Positions 24,628-34,110 of a stretch of DNA of 57,055 nt are shown here, one piece after another; the first letter of the stretch is position 1, and every line of letters starts with the position of its first letter. The position numbers and the translations under genes are program-made. The stretch comes from XYA12-FULL-58-9 sp001798605 (GTDB lineage Bacteria; Myxococcota; XYA12-FULL-58-9): contig DAINMX010000009.1 of the NCBI GenBank assembly GCA_036736205.1, forward strand, positions 1-57,055, given 5' to 3'. Below the pieces are notes generated by a model. That model saw nothing but the letters and a program-made list of their open reading frames with translations, did not search any database and had not been told where the DNA came from.

Positions 24628-27126
24628 CTACTCCAAGAAGGCGAGAAGGTCGGTGCGCCCGCGCAACTGGGCGATGCTGCCCAAACCCACCATGTTCAGA
24701 ATGCCGGCCAGTTGGCGAGCAAAGCTCTGATGGACATGAGCAATCTGTTGCCAAGCCTGCTCGGTGTCGACGAGCTTCTGCCGCTCGGGATCGGTCGTGG
24801 TGATTCCGAACGGACAACCGAGTCCCTGCTCACAGCTGCCAAGCCTTGAACAACCAATGGCCACCAACTCAGCGGTGCCAATCACGCAACCATCGGCACC
24901 CAATGCGATGGCCTTGGCCATATCAAAGGCGGAACGAATTCCCCCCGAGGCTATCAACGTGATCTTGTCCCGCAACCCCTCATCCGAGAGAAAACGATGC
25001 ACCTTGGGAATTGCGTATTCCAACGGCATGGCGATGTTCTTCTTGGCAAATTCGGGAGCCGCGCCAGTACCACCGTAGGCACCATCGAGGTGCACAATGT
25101 GCGCCCCTGCAAAAAAGGATCCGACCGCCACCATGTCCACGTCGGTAGGCGTGCTCACCTTGACGCTCACCAACGCCTTGGCGTTCACCTGCTTGAGCCA
25201 ATCGATGTGCTTCTTGTGGTCCTCCACGGAGTAGACGCTGTGAAATGGGAACGGACTGAACAAGGATGTCCCCTGGACTGCCTGTCGCTCGCGTGCCACC
25301 GCCGGGGTGTTCTTGCCTCCGAGAAGGTGCCCGCCTAGGCCAGGCTTGGCCCCTTGGGCATATTTGATCTCGAGGACGCGGGCCCGTTGCAGAGTTTCTT
25401 CTCGCACACCAAACAGACCTGTCGCCACTTGGGTAATCACATGCTCTGCATAGGGCACGAGCTCATCGGGATAACCGCCCTCTCCGGTCGACATCAGGCT
25501 CCCCAACGCCTGAGCTGCGCGCACACGCGCCAGCATCACCGGTAGACCGACACTACCGAAGGACATCCCCGCACCGTACCAGGGAACCGGCAGTGTGATC
25601 TCCGGCCGACCATCCCCACGCCGATTGAGCGGCAGGCCGAGGTCGACAGTCGTGGGATCAATCAACCATCCATCCTGCCCCTCCTGCAGCGGTCGGTTCT
25701 GCTCGAGCCAGTCGTCGTCGAGCTCGAATCCAAATGCCAATTGGTCGAACCCACCACCCGACGCCCCCACACGATATTCGAGTTTGCCTCCCGGTCGGCC
25801 GGTCCGCGCCTGCTCGCGGGTCGCGAGTAACAGGCCGTGCGTCCAACGGAGATCTCCCTCGGCGCCACTGCCCTCATCGAGACGGCGGTAGCTGGCCACG
25901 GGAGCGTGACGGGAAAACAACCGACGAAACTTCTCCGACTCGATTGCGTTGAAGATCACCCGACCGGTCTCACCGCGGAGTCTTCGTACCTCGCGCATTC
26001 CCATCGCCCCGAGGGCTTCGAGCAACTGGTCTCGCCACGCCGCCGCGAGGTTGATCAATCGCTGCGCACCCCAGGAGCTGTCCATCTCTTCTGTTTCTGT
26101 GGTACAAGTACTCTTGTCAGCCCACAGGGCACATCCCCAGGCGACTTGGGCGACGAGATCCAGAACCGCCACATCGGCACCACAAGCGATGAGCTTGGGC
26201 AAATGATCCGCTGCAGCAATGCCCCCGGAGACCAAAAAGGACAGGCTGTCCCGCCAGCGACACTCCACTGCGTGTTGATGCACAGCCCGCAGCGACTCGG
26301 GGAGAAAACGGCCCGCCAAATCGCGTCCTTCAATGTCAGCACAGAGATGAAAAACTCGCACACCTTTTCGCCACAACCGCTCGACCTCCGCGGGACTGTC
26401 GGGACCGAGGGTCCGACGCATGGCGATCAGTGCTCCCGGAAAAAGGGAGCAAGCTCGCTGCCAACGTTCGAGGTCCCAGGGCTCTTCTTCTACCTCCACA
26501 TAAACAGAATGGCGAGCGGCAATACCGGCAAGCATCTCGTCGTTTTCGAAATCTGCCGCCGTCAGGCGCAGTGCGAGATGTTGGTCCGACGCATCCCCAA
26601 GCGCTCGGGTCGTGTGAATCGCCAAAGTCCCCAGTTGGTCAGCCGCGCGGGTCAACGCCTGTTCGGGAGCACGGCCGGGGAGCTCCATGGGCAAAGGCCC
26701 AAATGCGATAGGCAAAGGCAGCGGCAGAATAGGCGGCATCTCCGTGAGCAGTTGGCCAGCACCATCGATTTCGAGCATCGCGGGTGCCCCTCCAAGCTGA
26801 ACAGCCGTGGAGATTTCCTCACGTCCGTGAATTCCGTCGCGTGTCGGACGCACGATCTCCGACATGTCGAGCCACATGCTGTCGAACCCCTGCCCGGCGA
26901 ACGGCCCACCATAGCCGGCACCGCTTATGGGAACGCGGCCCGTCTCCGCCTGGAACCAGGTTTGCGTGATGGTCTCTGCCGTCCAGTGGGCGTCACCGCG
27001 TTCAGAGGTCTTGGCAAATACACGGTGTCCGTATTTCACATAAGAGTCGGTCTCGTCCTGATGGAAGTGACTGGGGTAGCAAAATGGCGCGGGGGCGGGC
27101 TTGGTTTCGATGCGATAGCGGGACAC
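24628..27126 (-). CDS. Split glutamate synthase: FMN-binding synthase subunit
   Basis: The 832-residue protein carries the FMN-dependent glutamate synthase TIM barrel in its C-terminal half (AGMSFGSVGLPVMLARVRAA; MSTGEGGYPDE; KYAQGAKPGLGGHL; LIASGGIRSAFDMAKAIALG). The 3Fe-4S cysteine triad is CSRLGSCEQGLGCP, followed by GITTTDPE. The N-terminal 400 residues include a second barrel-like domain of lower similarity. The start is GTG 27126 with AAGGAG upstream. The two subunits together correspond to GltB in a split arrangement like that of archaeal glutamate synthase or N-methylglutamate synthase (Mgs). No NADPH-oxidising GltD is in the window, so the electron donor may be ferredoxin or an unlinked subunit. 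Confidence 0.85.
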   Translation of the reverse strand: MSRYRIETKPAPAPFCYPSHFHQDETDSYVKYGHRVFAKTSERGDAHWTAETITQTWFQAETGRVPISGAGYGGPFAGQGFDSMWLDMSEIVRPTRDGIHGREEISTAVQLGGAPAMLEIDGAGQLLTEMPPILPLPLPIAFGPLPMELPGRAPEQALTRAADQLGTLAIHTTRALGDASDQHLALRLTAADFENDEMLAGIAARHSVYVEVEEEPWDLERWQRACSLFPGALIAMRRTLGPDSPAEVERLWRKGVRVFHLCADIEGRDLAGRFLPESLRAVHQHAVECRWRDSLSFLVSGGIAAADHLPKLIACGADVAVLDLVAQVAWGCALWADKSTCTTETEEMDSSWGAQRLINLAAAWRDQLLEALGAMGMREVRRLRGETGRVIFNAIESEKFRRLFSRHAPVASYRRLDEGSGAEGDLRWTHGLLLATREQARTGRPGGKLEYRVGASGGGFDQLAFGFELDDDWLEQNRPLQEGQDGWLIDPTTVDLGLPLNRRGDGRPEITLPVPWYGAGMSFGSVGLPVMLARVRAAQALGSLMSTGEGGYPDELVPYAEHVITQVATGLFGVREETLQRARVLEIKYAQGAKPGLGGHLLGGKNTPAVARERQAVQGTSLFSPFPFHSVYSVEDHKKHIDWLKQVNAKALVSVKVSTPTDVDMVAVGSFFAGAHIVHLDGAYGGTGAAPEFAKKNIAMPLEYAIPKVHRFLSDEGLRDKITLIASGGIRSAFDMAKAIALGADGCVIGTAELVAIGCSRLGSCEQGLGCPFGITTTDPERQKLVDTEQAWQQIAHVHQSFARQLAGILNMVGLGSIAQLRGRTDLLAFLE

Positions 27127-27179
27127 GTCGTCTCCTTGTTATCGGCTGCACGATGGGGGAGTGTCTGCATTCTACAGCC

Positions 27180-27752
27180 TCAACCCTCGAACTCGGCGAT
27201 GACATCGCGAGCAATCTCCGTCAACGGGCGGCGCTCCGCATCTGCGCGGTGCCGCAATTGTTCGTACGCGTCGAGCTCGCTGCAGTCACTGGCTTGCATC
27301 ACCAGTCCCTTGGCGCGATCGAGCAGGCGAGTGGCCTCGAGCTCAGCCGATGCAGTAGCAGCATCGCTCGCGACCCTGGCGTGTTCCTGAAATCGGCGAG
27401 TAGCCACGGCAATCATGGCCAAGAGCTCCGCCTCTTTGAGTGGCTTGATCAGATATCCCATCACCGGAAGTTTCGCCGCTCGTTCAACGAGCTCCTTCTC
27501 GGCAAAAGCGGTCAGAAAAATGATGGGGATCGGCGCACGCTCATACAAGCGAGCGGCTGTCTCGAGACCATCCATGCGTGGCATCTTGATGTCGAGAACG
27601 GCCAGATCGGGGGTTCGAGCCTCGGCCAACTGCAATGCCGCCAGACCATCCTCAGCGGCATAGACGATGTGTCCTGCCTCTTCGAGAATGTGTTTGAGCC
27701 CCAACCGGATGAGCGACTCGTCTTCTGCCAACAGGATGTGCAACGAGCTCAT
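27180..27752 (-). CDS. ANTAR-domain response regulator (AmiR/NasT type)
   Basis: The 190-residue protein has a receiver domain with Asp54 (VLDIKMPRMDG) and conserved Lys near residue 104 (GYLIKPLKEAEL). A C-terminal ANTAR RNA-binding domain follows (about 130-185, EATRLLDRAKGLVMQ). ANTAR regulators relieve transcription termination by binding paired hairpins in leader RNA. The gene overlaps the preceding histidine kinase by 4 bp and is followed, after 53 bp, by the glutamate synthase genes. It therefore probably controls nitrogen assimilation in response to the kinase. I did not find an unambiguous ANTAR double hairpin in the short gap. Confidence 0.9.
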   Translation of the reverse strand: MSSLHILLAEDESLIRLGLKHILEEAGHIVYAAEDGLAALQLAEARTPDLAVLDIKMPRMDGLETAARLYERAPIPIIFLTAFAEKELVERAAKLPVMGYLIKPLKEAELLAMIAVATRRFQEHARVASDAATASAELEATRLLDRAKGLVMQASDCSELDAYEQLRHRADAERRPLTEIARDVIAEFEG

Positions 27753-29401
27753 TCGGAGCCTCCGTGAATCAGCGAATCGGGAAAGAGGACTCGCACGCAG
27801 GTCCCGTTGGCCGAAGCCGTGGTGGTGAATTCCCCCTCAAGATCGTTGTGTACCAAGGTCTCAACTATCTCCATACCCAACCCCTTGCGCTCCGATCGTC
27901 GAGCATTGCTACCGACACCATCATCGCAAACTTCGAGGAGGTGGTCTTCTTCGACGCGGGAAAGTATCACGCGGATCTCTCCACGATCACGGCCCACAAA
28001 TGCATGCTTGATGGAGTTCTGAACCAACTCACTGGCGACGAGGGCCAACGAGGTGGCCGCACGCGACGGCAGTGACAATGATTCCCCCTCAACACGAATA
28101 TCGATCTCTCCGGCGAGGTCTGCCACGTGGCGCACGATGCGTTCCAACACCTGCTTGACATCCACGAGATGTAGACCCTTCTCGCTGAGCGTCTCGTGAA
28201 CCGCAGCGATACTGAGAATCCGCGTCATCGCCGCAGCCAAAATGTCCCGCGTGGAATTGTCCTTGGCGGATCCCATTTGCAAGCGCAACAGCATCGCCAC
28301 CGTTTGCAGATTGTTTTTCACTCGATGGTGCATTTCCTGAACAACCGCCGACCCCATTACCAGACGAGCATTCTCGATCGCCAACGCTGTTTGATTGCCG
28401 AGCATTGACAGTAGATCGATGTCGGCCTTGGTGAATTGATAGGCCTCTCCCGTGTAACACGACAGCACGCCCACCGTGTGATCCCTCACGATCAACGGCA
28501 CACCCAGAAACGAAACAAGCCCCTCGGATGCAACGATCTCGGGGTTTCGATGGCGCCCATCGGCGCGCACGTCGCCGAGAGCCAATGGCTCACCCAATTG
28601 GGCCACCAACCCAACCAGACCCTCGCCGATGGCGACCGACGTGGTGGCACGCTCCTTCAAACTGGTGTTGTGCGCGGCTCGCAGCACCAACCGCCCAGTA
28701 TCAACGTCGACGAGGTGCAGCACCACCGCTTTGACTCCCATGACCTGGGCCGCCATCTCCGAGACCACACCGAGCATTTCGTCGAGATAAAGCGGCGATG
28801 TGACGGTGCGACTCACCTGCTGCAGACCTTCGAGCTCCTCTATTTGATGGCGCATGCGATCGTAAAGAGCGGCCTTCTCCAACGCCCCCGCAGCCAGGTT
28901 GGCGCTCAAGGACAACAATTCGATTTCATCGGTAGAGAAGTCGTGCGGCTCCACGGTCTGCACGTTCATGGCACCAATCGTGCGCCCCTGCACCATCAGC
29001 GGCACCGCCAACAACGAGTGCAACCGCTGCTCATCGGCCTGGGGCAATAACTTGAACCGTGGATCTTTGCGTGCATCACGAGAAGCGACTGGCTCGCCAT
29101 GTGTGACCGTCCACCCCGTCAGGCCCTCGCCTCGGGCCAAAGACACCTGTCCAATGGCTTCCTGCGCAAGGCCCGTTGTGGCCTTGAGTAGCAGACGGTC
29201 TTGGTCCTGCAGGTATATGGAGCAGGATGCGACCCCCATGACCTCAGACATGACCCGAGTGATCACATCAAGTGTGGTCTCGAGCTCCAATGCCGATGCC
29301 AGCGCTGCGCTGATTTCCCCCACAGCTCGAAGCTGGCGACGTTTTTGCTCGAGCTCCAAAGCCATCGACGACGACTCAACATCTTGGGAGTTCGTGGCCA
29401 T
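27749..29401 (-). CDS. Cytoplasmic GAF-GAF sensor histidine kinase (HisKA_2)
   Basis: The 550-residue protein has no membrane segment. It holds two GAF domains (about 40-180 and 205-345) and a HisKA_2 dimerisation domain whose phosphoacceptor lies in EMHHRVKNNLQTVAMLLRLQ. An HATPase domain follows with an N-box ASELVQNSIKHAF and G-box GMEIVETLVHNDL. HisKA_2 kinases typically pair with ANTAR regulators, as here (4-bp overlap with the next gene). The ATG at 29401 follows directly after the stop of the upstream gene; the longer open frame to 29473 is unsupported. GAF ligands are unknown; nitrogen status or redox are plausible. Confidence 0.9.
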   Translation of the reverse strand: MATNSQDVESSSMALELEQKRRQLRAVGEISAALASALELETTLDVITRVMSEVMGVASCSIYLQDQDRLLLKATTGLAQEAIGQVSLARGEGLTGWTVTHGEPVASRDARKDPRFKLLPQADEQRLHSLLAVPLMVQGRTIGAMNVQTVEPHDFSTDEIELLSLSANLAAGALEKAALYDRMRHQIEELEGLQQVSRTVTSPLYLDEMLGVVSEMAAQVMGVKAVVLHLVDVDTGRLVLRAAHNTSLKERATTSVAIGEGLVGLVAQLGEPLALGDVRADGRHRNPEIVASEGLVSFLGVPLIVRDHTVGVLSCYTGEAYQFTKADIDLLSMLGNQTALAIENARLVMGSAVVQEMHHRVKNNLQTVAMLLRLQMGSAKDNSTRDILAAAMTRILSIAAVHETLSEKGLHLVDVKQVLERIVRHVADLAGEIDIRVEGESLSLPSRAATSLALVASELVQNSIKHAFVGRDRGEIRVILSRVEEDHLLEVCDDGVGSNARRSERKGLGMEIVETLVHNDLEGEFTTTASANGTCVRVLFPDSLIHGGSE

Positions 29402-29403
29402 CG

Positions 29404-29865
29404 TTACCAACGGGTGAGCACAAAGAATGTCCCCGCGCTGATGGCGATGGCTGCAACAATCGCGACGATCCACGGCACCTTGCCACGTGCGGACTTCTCG
29501 GGCTCGTCAACCGTCCCCCTTTTTGGGCGGGTTAGCTGTTCGGTGCCGAGCATGATGGTGCGTTCACTCTCGAACCCGCCACAACTGGCCATGGACAGAT
29601 TGATGTGTTTGCGCAGATGACGACAGAACGGATCTTTCTCAGGGGTATACTTCAGAAACTCCGAGGCCGCATCGAGGGTTGTGAAATTGAGTGTGCCATC
29701 CCAAGAAATATCATCGCCGGCACCCACGCTTGGAGCGTTTTGCTCCTGCAACATTTGTGTGCGCCCGGTGCGCAGGTGCCGTCTTTGGTCATAGCTCACC
29801 ACCAATCCCCAAAAGATGAGCTCTTGCTTGTCGACCTCACCTGACTTCGTTACCCAGCTAAGCAT
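29404..29865 (-). CDS. Small tail-anchored protein of unknown function
   Basis: The 153-residue protein starts MLSWVTKSGEVDKQELIFWG and ends in a single hydrophobic helix (VPWIVAIVAAIAISAGTFFV) followed by LTRW, the layout of a C-terminally anchored membrane protein. The middle contains a segment on substrate-like loops (NFTTLDAASEFLKYTPEKDP) that I cannot assign. It lies one base pair class away from the histidine kinase start and is probably co-transcribed with the kinase, ANTAR regulator and glutamate synthase genes. It could localise the kinase at the membrane or act as an accessory sensor. The start at 29865 is chosen because homology-like composition begins there; no strong ribosome-binding site is visible. 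Confidence 0.6.
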   Translation of the reverse strand: MLSWVTKSGEVDKQELIFWGLVVSYDQRRHLRTGRTQMLQEQNAPSVGAGDDISWDGTLNFTTLDAASEFLKYTPEKDPFCRHLRKHINLSMASCGGFESERTIMLGTEQLTRPKRGTVDEPEKSARGKVPWIVAIVAAIAISAGTFFVLTRW

Positions 29866-30070
29866 TTCGCTGCGCCGCGGACCGCGATGCCACACAACAC
29901 GGCCACCATCAGCTGTGGTCTTCTCTCCTCGCGGTATGTGGCGAAAATTGAGGGCTTCCTGCCGGAGGTGTCCGAGGTTAGCGCCTGAGTCCTGCGGTGA
30001 ATGGGCCTTCGGCACATGTCCCCCAAAATCGTTGGTGCATTGTCGTGGATTTGTGCGGCGACCGCAACAC

Positions 30071-31531
30071 TCATTGCCTCCACGGCAACCTGCGTTTCCA
30101 CCTCCCCGACAGGATCTCGATTCCGGCCGCCGCAGCCTTGCCATACGGTGGCGAAAAAATCCCGGTAACACTCAATCGACTCTGATGCATCACGGCTTTT
30201 TGATGACTGAACGTCAGAAAACCCTGGTGGCCGTGGTACAGTCCCATGCCACTCTCGCCCACCCCGCCAAACGGTAAATCATCCTGGACGACATGGAGCA
30301 TCGTGTCGTTGATGGTCACCCCACCTGACTCCGTTCGATCGAGAACGTTCTGGACCCGACCGTCGTCATAGTCAAAATAGTAGAGAGCCAATGGTTTCGG
30401 CCTGTCCCCCACATAGGCTATCGCATCGTCGAGGCTCTCGTATCCAATAACCGGCAACACCGGCCCAAAGATCTCTTCCTGCATCACGGCCATCTCGTCG
30501 GTCGCATCCAAGATAAGCGTTGGCGGCATTTTGTGCAGCCCATCATCGAAACTTTCAGCAGCGGGATTGATTTCGATGACTCTCGCGCCGTGTTCTTTCG
30601 CGTTGTCGATGAGTCCCTGCAACCGCCGCCGATGTCCAGCCGCGATGACCGATGAGTAGTCTTCATTGCCCTGCAATGAGGGGAAGCAGTGCGTAACAGC
30701 GGTGACAAATGCGGCTGCGAATTCATCCACCCGGGTTCGGGGAATCAGCACATAGTCCGGCGCAATGCACGTTTGACCGGCATTGAACGTCTTGCCAACC
30801 GCGATACGATCCGCCGCCTGGTCGATGGGAAATGACTCGTGGACAATCGCAGGAGACTTGCCACCGAGCTCGAGGGTCACGGGAGTGAGGTTCTCTGCAG
30901 CCGCACGCATGACGGCCCTGCCAACACGGGTCGATCCTGTGAAAAACAAGTGGTCGAAGGGCAATGAGCTGAAGGCTGCACCGACGTCCGGTCCACCGGT
31001 CACGACGCTGACTTGCTCCGGTGAGAACAGCTCGCTGAGAAGTTCTTCGATGATCCGTGCGGTCGCAGGGGTTAGTTCGGAGGGCTTGAGCATCACACGA
31101 TTGCCCGCAGAGAGGGCCGCGACCAACGGCAAGATAGCCAACTGAAAGGGATAGTTCCACGGCGAAATGATTCCGACAACGCCGAGAGGCCTGTAGTGAA
31201 CCTTCGCCGTGGCAGGCAAAAATACTACAGCCAGCCGTCGCCGGCTCGGTTGCATCCACTCCCGCAAATTCCTGAGCGTGTGTCCAATGGCGCTCACTGC
31301 GGGAAAGATCTCGGCCAGCTTGGACTCGTGGGGCGATCGATGTCCGAAGTCGGCAGAGATGGCCGCGGCGATACGATCTTGGTTGTCAACAATGAGCTTG
31401 AGCAAAGCCTCGAGCTGCCCTGCCCGTTGCTCGAAGGTCGACGCCGGTTGGTGCCGGTGTGCGGACCTTTGGCCGAGCAACATGGCCTCGAGATTGCGAA
31501 ACTCTGATGGAAAAGCTGCGCTCATGAACAT
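30071..31531 (-). CDS. Aldehyde dehydrogenase (coniferyl-aldehyde-dehydrogenase-like)
   Basis: The 486-residue enzyme has all NAD(P)-aldehyde dehydrogenase hallmarks: the Asn-containing motif SPWNYPFQLAILPL, the cofactor motif FFTGSTRVGRAVM, the general base in LELGGKSP, and the nucleophile Cys in FNAGQTCIAPDY. The C-terminal LPFGGVGESGMGLYHG segment is typical of class 3 and coniferyl/fatty aldehyde members. The ATG at 31531 has GAGGT about six bases upstream. It is transcribed divergently from a second aldehyde dehydrogenase across a 177-bp gap. The enzyme oxidises an aldehyde to the acid in the cytoplasm; the substrate is not identifiable from sequence. Confidence 0.9.
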   Translation of the reverse strand: MFMSAAFPSEFRNLEAMLLGQRSAHRHQPASTFEQRAGQLEALLKLIVDNQDRIAAAISADFGHRSPHESKLAEIFPAVSAIGHTLRNLREWMQPSRRRLAVVFLPATAKVHYRPLGVVGIISPWNYPFQLAILPLVAALSAGNRVMLKPSELTPATARIIEELLSELFSPEQVSVVTGGPDVGAAFSSLPFDHLFFTGSTRVGRAVMRAAAENLTPVTLELGGKSPAIVHESFPIDQAADRIAVGKTFNAGQTCIAPDYVLIPRTRVDEFAAAFVTAVTHCFPSLQGNEDYSSVIAAGHRRRLQGLIDNAKEHGARVIEINPAAESFDDGLHKMPPTLILDATDEMAVMQEEIFGPVLPVIGYESLDDAIAYVGDRPKPLALYYFDYDDGRVQNVLDRTESGGVTINDTMLHVVQDDLPFGGVGESGMGLYHGHQGFLTFSHQKAVMHQSRLSVTGIFSPPYGKAAAAGIEILSGRWKRRLPWRQ

Positions 31532-31708
31532 GGCCTACCTCGCCCATTGGCGGTTAGCGTGGGCGCTAATATAGGCACTCGACAACCGGGACCAAGGCGA
31601 TCGTCACAATGTTCTTGCCTCTCATAGTCATACTGGCCGATTGACATTTCCTGCTGAGACGGTTGCACGTATGCTACGCCCGGGCAGGTCCGGACTCAAG
31701 GAGGTCCC

Positions 31709-33133
31709 ATGCGTACACTCGAGCTTCTCATTGCCGGCGAGCCTACGGCCGGGATTGTGACACAGATCAGGAGCCCCTACTCCGGCGAGACCGTCTCCGA
31801 GGTCCACTTCGCGACGGCCGACCTTCTCGAGCAAGCCATGGCCGCAGCCGAGAGGGCGGCTCCTGTGATGCGCAAGCTACCAACATGGAAGAGGGCCGAC
31901 ATTCTCGAACGCATGGCCTCCATGTTGCTCGAACGACGGGAGGAGATTGCCCACGCTATCTGTGAAGAAGCAGCAAAGCCTTGGAAGCTGGCCTTCGGCG
32001 AAGCCACTCGATGCGCCGATACGTTCAAGAATGCTGCGGAGGAGTGCAAACGTTATGCTGACGGAGCAGGAGTGGGCATCGACAGCAACCAAGTCGGAGA
32101 GGGGCGCCATGGCATCATCCGCCGATTTCCCGTTGGCCCAGTTCTCGGCATCAGCCCATTCAACTTTCCTCTCAACCTCTCTGCGCACAAGTTCGCACCA
32201 GCCATCGCCGCAGGATGTCCCATCGTCCTCAAACCGGCCTCGCAAACGCCCTCGGCTGCGCTCTTGATGGGGCAGGTGGCGGTGGAAGCTGGACTTCCTC
32301 CCGAGGCCATCAGTGTCGTCCCCGCCGCCCGCAAAGAAGCCGATGGACTCATTGAGGACTCACGCTTCAAGCTGATCACTTTTACGGGGTCTCCCGAGGT
32401 CGGCTGGAGCCTCAAGACGCGGTCGGGTAAGAAGAAGGTGGTGCTCGAACTCGGTGGCAATGCCGCCGCTGTCATCGGTGCCGATGCCGACCTCGACTGG
32501 GCCATTCCGAGAATTGCCGTCGGTGCTTACGCCTATGCCGGACAGGTTTGCATCAGCGTGCAACGAGTGATTGCCCATGAGTCGATTGTTGCTGAAGTCG
32601 TCTCCAGACTCACCGAGGAGAGCCAGAACAGGACGCTCGTGGGTGCTCCCGAAGATCGTGATGCGCTGATGTCTGCGATGATTGACTCGGCGAACGCAGA
32701 AAGGATCATGGACTGGATTGACCAAGCAAAGCGCTCCGGAGCGCGGGTCCACTGCGGCAATGAGCGTAATCGCAACACCGTCTCGCCAACGGTGTTGAGC
32801 GAAGTCGATCCAAAGCAGCCTATCTCATGCAATGAAGCCTTCGGCCCGGTGCTCACGGTCGCCTCTTTCTCCACCTGGGAGGAAGCAACAGCCATGGTCA
32901 ATGATTCGCGCTACGGACTCCAGGCTGGGGTCTTCACCAACGACGTCCGCGCACTGTGGCACTGCTTCAACGAAATCGAAGTTGGCGCCATCATACACAA
33001 CGACTTCCCCACTTTTAGGGTCGACATGATGCCCTATGGCGGCGTCAAGGATTCCGGTTTCGGCCGTGAAGGTCTTCGCTGGTCGACCGCGGAGATGACG
33101 GAAGAGCGCTTGCTGGTTGTTTGGCCGCGTTGA
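31709..33133 (+). CDS. NAD(P)-dependent aldehyde dehydrogenase
   Basis: The 474-residue enzyme shows the aldehyde dehydrogenase motifs SPFNFPLNLSAHKFAPAIAA, ITFTGSPEVGWSL, VLELGGNAA and the nucleophile region YAGQVCIS, with the C-terminal MPYGGVKDSGFGREG. The sequence style is nearer to the phosphonoacetaldehyde/lactaldehyde/glyceraldehyde-3-phosphate non-phosphorylating group than to the neighbouring enzyme, but the substrate is open. A very strong ribosome-binding site (AAGGAGGT) precedes the ATG. It is divergent from the other aldehyde dehydrogenase and convergent with the Hsp33 gene. Confidence 0.9.
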   Translation: MRTLELLIAGEPTAGIVTQIRSPYSGETVSEVHFATADLLEQAMAAAERAAPVMRKLPTWKRADILERMASMLLERREEIAHAICEEAAKPWKLAFGEATRCADTFKNAAEECKRYADGAGVGIDSNQVGEGRHGIIRRFPVGPVLGISPFNFPLNLSAHKFAPAIAAGCPIVLKPASQTPSAALLMGQVAVEAGLPPEAISVVPAARKEADGLIEDSRFKLITFTGSPEVGWSLKTRSGKKKVVLELGGNAAAVIGADADLDWAIPRIAVGAYAYAGQVCISVQRVIAHESIVAEVVSRLTEESQNRTLVGAPEDRDALMSAMIDSANAERIMDWIDQAKRSGARVHCGNERNRNTVSPTVLSEVDPKQPISCNEAFGPVLTVASFSTWEEATAMVNDSRYGLQAGVFTNDVRALWHCFNEIEVGAIIHNDFPTFRVDMMPYGGVKDSGFGREGLRWSTAEMTEERLLVVWPR

Positions 33134-33151
33134 ACAATGAACAATGAACAA
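33131..33151. repeat. Short tandem repeat, TGAACAA x3
   Basis: Three perfect 7-bp copies begin within the stop codon of the aldehyde dehydrogenase and extend into the 45-bp convergent gap. The repeat is short and may simply be slippage. Confidence 0.7.
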
Positions 33152-33178
33152 TCGAGAGACACAGGTCGGGTCTGAGAC

Positions 33179-34069
33179 TCAAACCTGCGCCTTGATGATG
33201 GCGGTGTAGACTTCCTCAATTTCCCGAGGTGTCACCTTATACCTTGCCGCGCAGAAATCGCAGGTGACTTCGACCTCATCACCTTTGGCCACCATCTCCG
33301 CGAGCTCGGATACATCGATCACCCTCAAAGAGGTGACGACTCGTTCCTGCGAACACCGGCATTTCCACTCTAACGGTGTGGCGTCAATCTCTTTGGCTGT
33401 AGCGAACAGTCGCCGCAAGAGCTCTCTTGCATCAGAGGTTTCTGCCAGCATTTCCGCAAACCCACCGTCGGCAATGGCCGCACGAGTTGCTTCGAGCCGC
33501 TGCAAATCGGCACTCGGCTGCGCCTGGACCAATACGCCACCAGCAGCGCGAACCCGATCGTCCGCATCGAGCAAGACGTCTAAGGCGACCGCGGAGGCTA
33601 CCTGATCGGAACGTCCGAAAAAGTCCTCGAGGTCCTCATCGATCTCTCCCGTCAAGAGCTCGATTGAGCTTTGGACGCAGGGGTCCGCATCGGCGGTGCG
33701 AATCATCGATAGAATGCCGTCTCCCATCGCGTGCGCCAAGGTTCGTCGCCCGAGCCGCTGTGTTTCCGAAAGGGGCGGAATACCCAGATCGGGTGGTCTG
33801 ATGTAACCCCGCACATGGCCGCTGTCTGTGATGTCGGCAAACACTTGCCGGATTCGACCGTTGGTGAGAATTTGCAAGCTCACAGCCGCGCCGCTCTGAG
33901 GTAACAACCCGGTCAGCACCGTCCCGGTCATCAGGCGACCCAGCGCCACCGCGGATGTGGCCGCGAGGTCATGTTGCCGTTGCGCGCGTGCGCAAACGCC
34001 GGTGGTTGTGGCAACACCTACAACCAGATCACTCTCAACGACCAGCGCTCGAACAAATTCATCTGTCAC
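33179..34069 (-). CDS. hslO: Hsp33 redox-regulated chaperone
   Basis: The 296-residue protein matches Hsp33 in length and order: an N-terminal substrate-binding domain (VTDEFVRALVVESDLV at the start; LMTGTVLTGLL) and a C-terminal zinc redox switch with WKCRCSQERV and VTCDFCAARY, giving the four zinc-binding Cys as CxC and CxxC. It holds unfolded proteins under oxidative stress once the cysteines oxidise. The start is GTG 34069, where family similarity begins. The longer open frame to 34405 would read through a 9-bp tandem repeat and the neighbouring gene. No strong ribosome-binding site is visible. Confidence 0.9.
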   Translation of the reverse strand: MTDEFVRALVVESDLVVGVATTTGVCARAQRQHDLAATSAVALGRLMTGTVLTGLLPQSGAAVSLQILTNGRIRQVFADITDSGHVRGYIRPPDLGIPPLSETQRLGRRTLAHAMGDGILSMIRTADADPCVQSSIELLTGEIDEDLEDFFGRSDQVASAVALDVLLDADDRVRAAGGVLVQAQPSADLQRLEATRAAIADGGFAEMLAETSDARELLRRLFATAKEIDATPLEWKCRCSQERVVTSLRVIDVSELAEMVAKGDEVEVTCDFCAARYKVTPREIEEVYTAIIKAQV

Positions 34070-34110
34070 AGGGACAATGTAGCAACTCTCCGATTGCGTG
34101 GACAGCCCCG

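Noticed and set aside
25837..27390. Plus-strand 517-codon open frame
   Set aside because: It is antisense to the FMN glutamate synthase gene and contains no recognisable motif.
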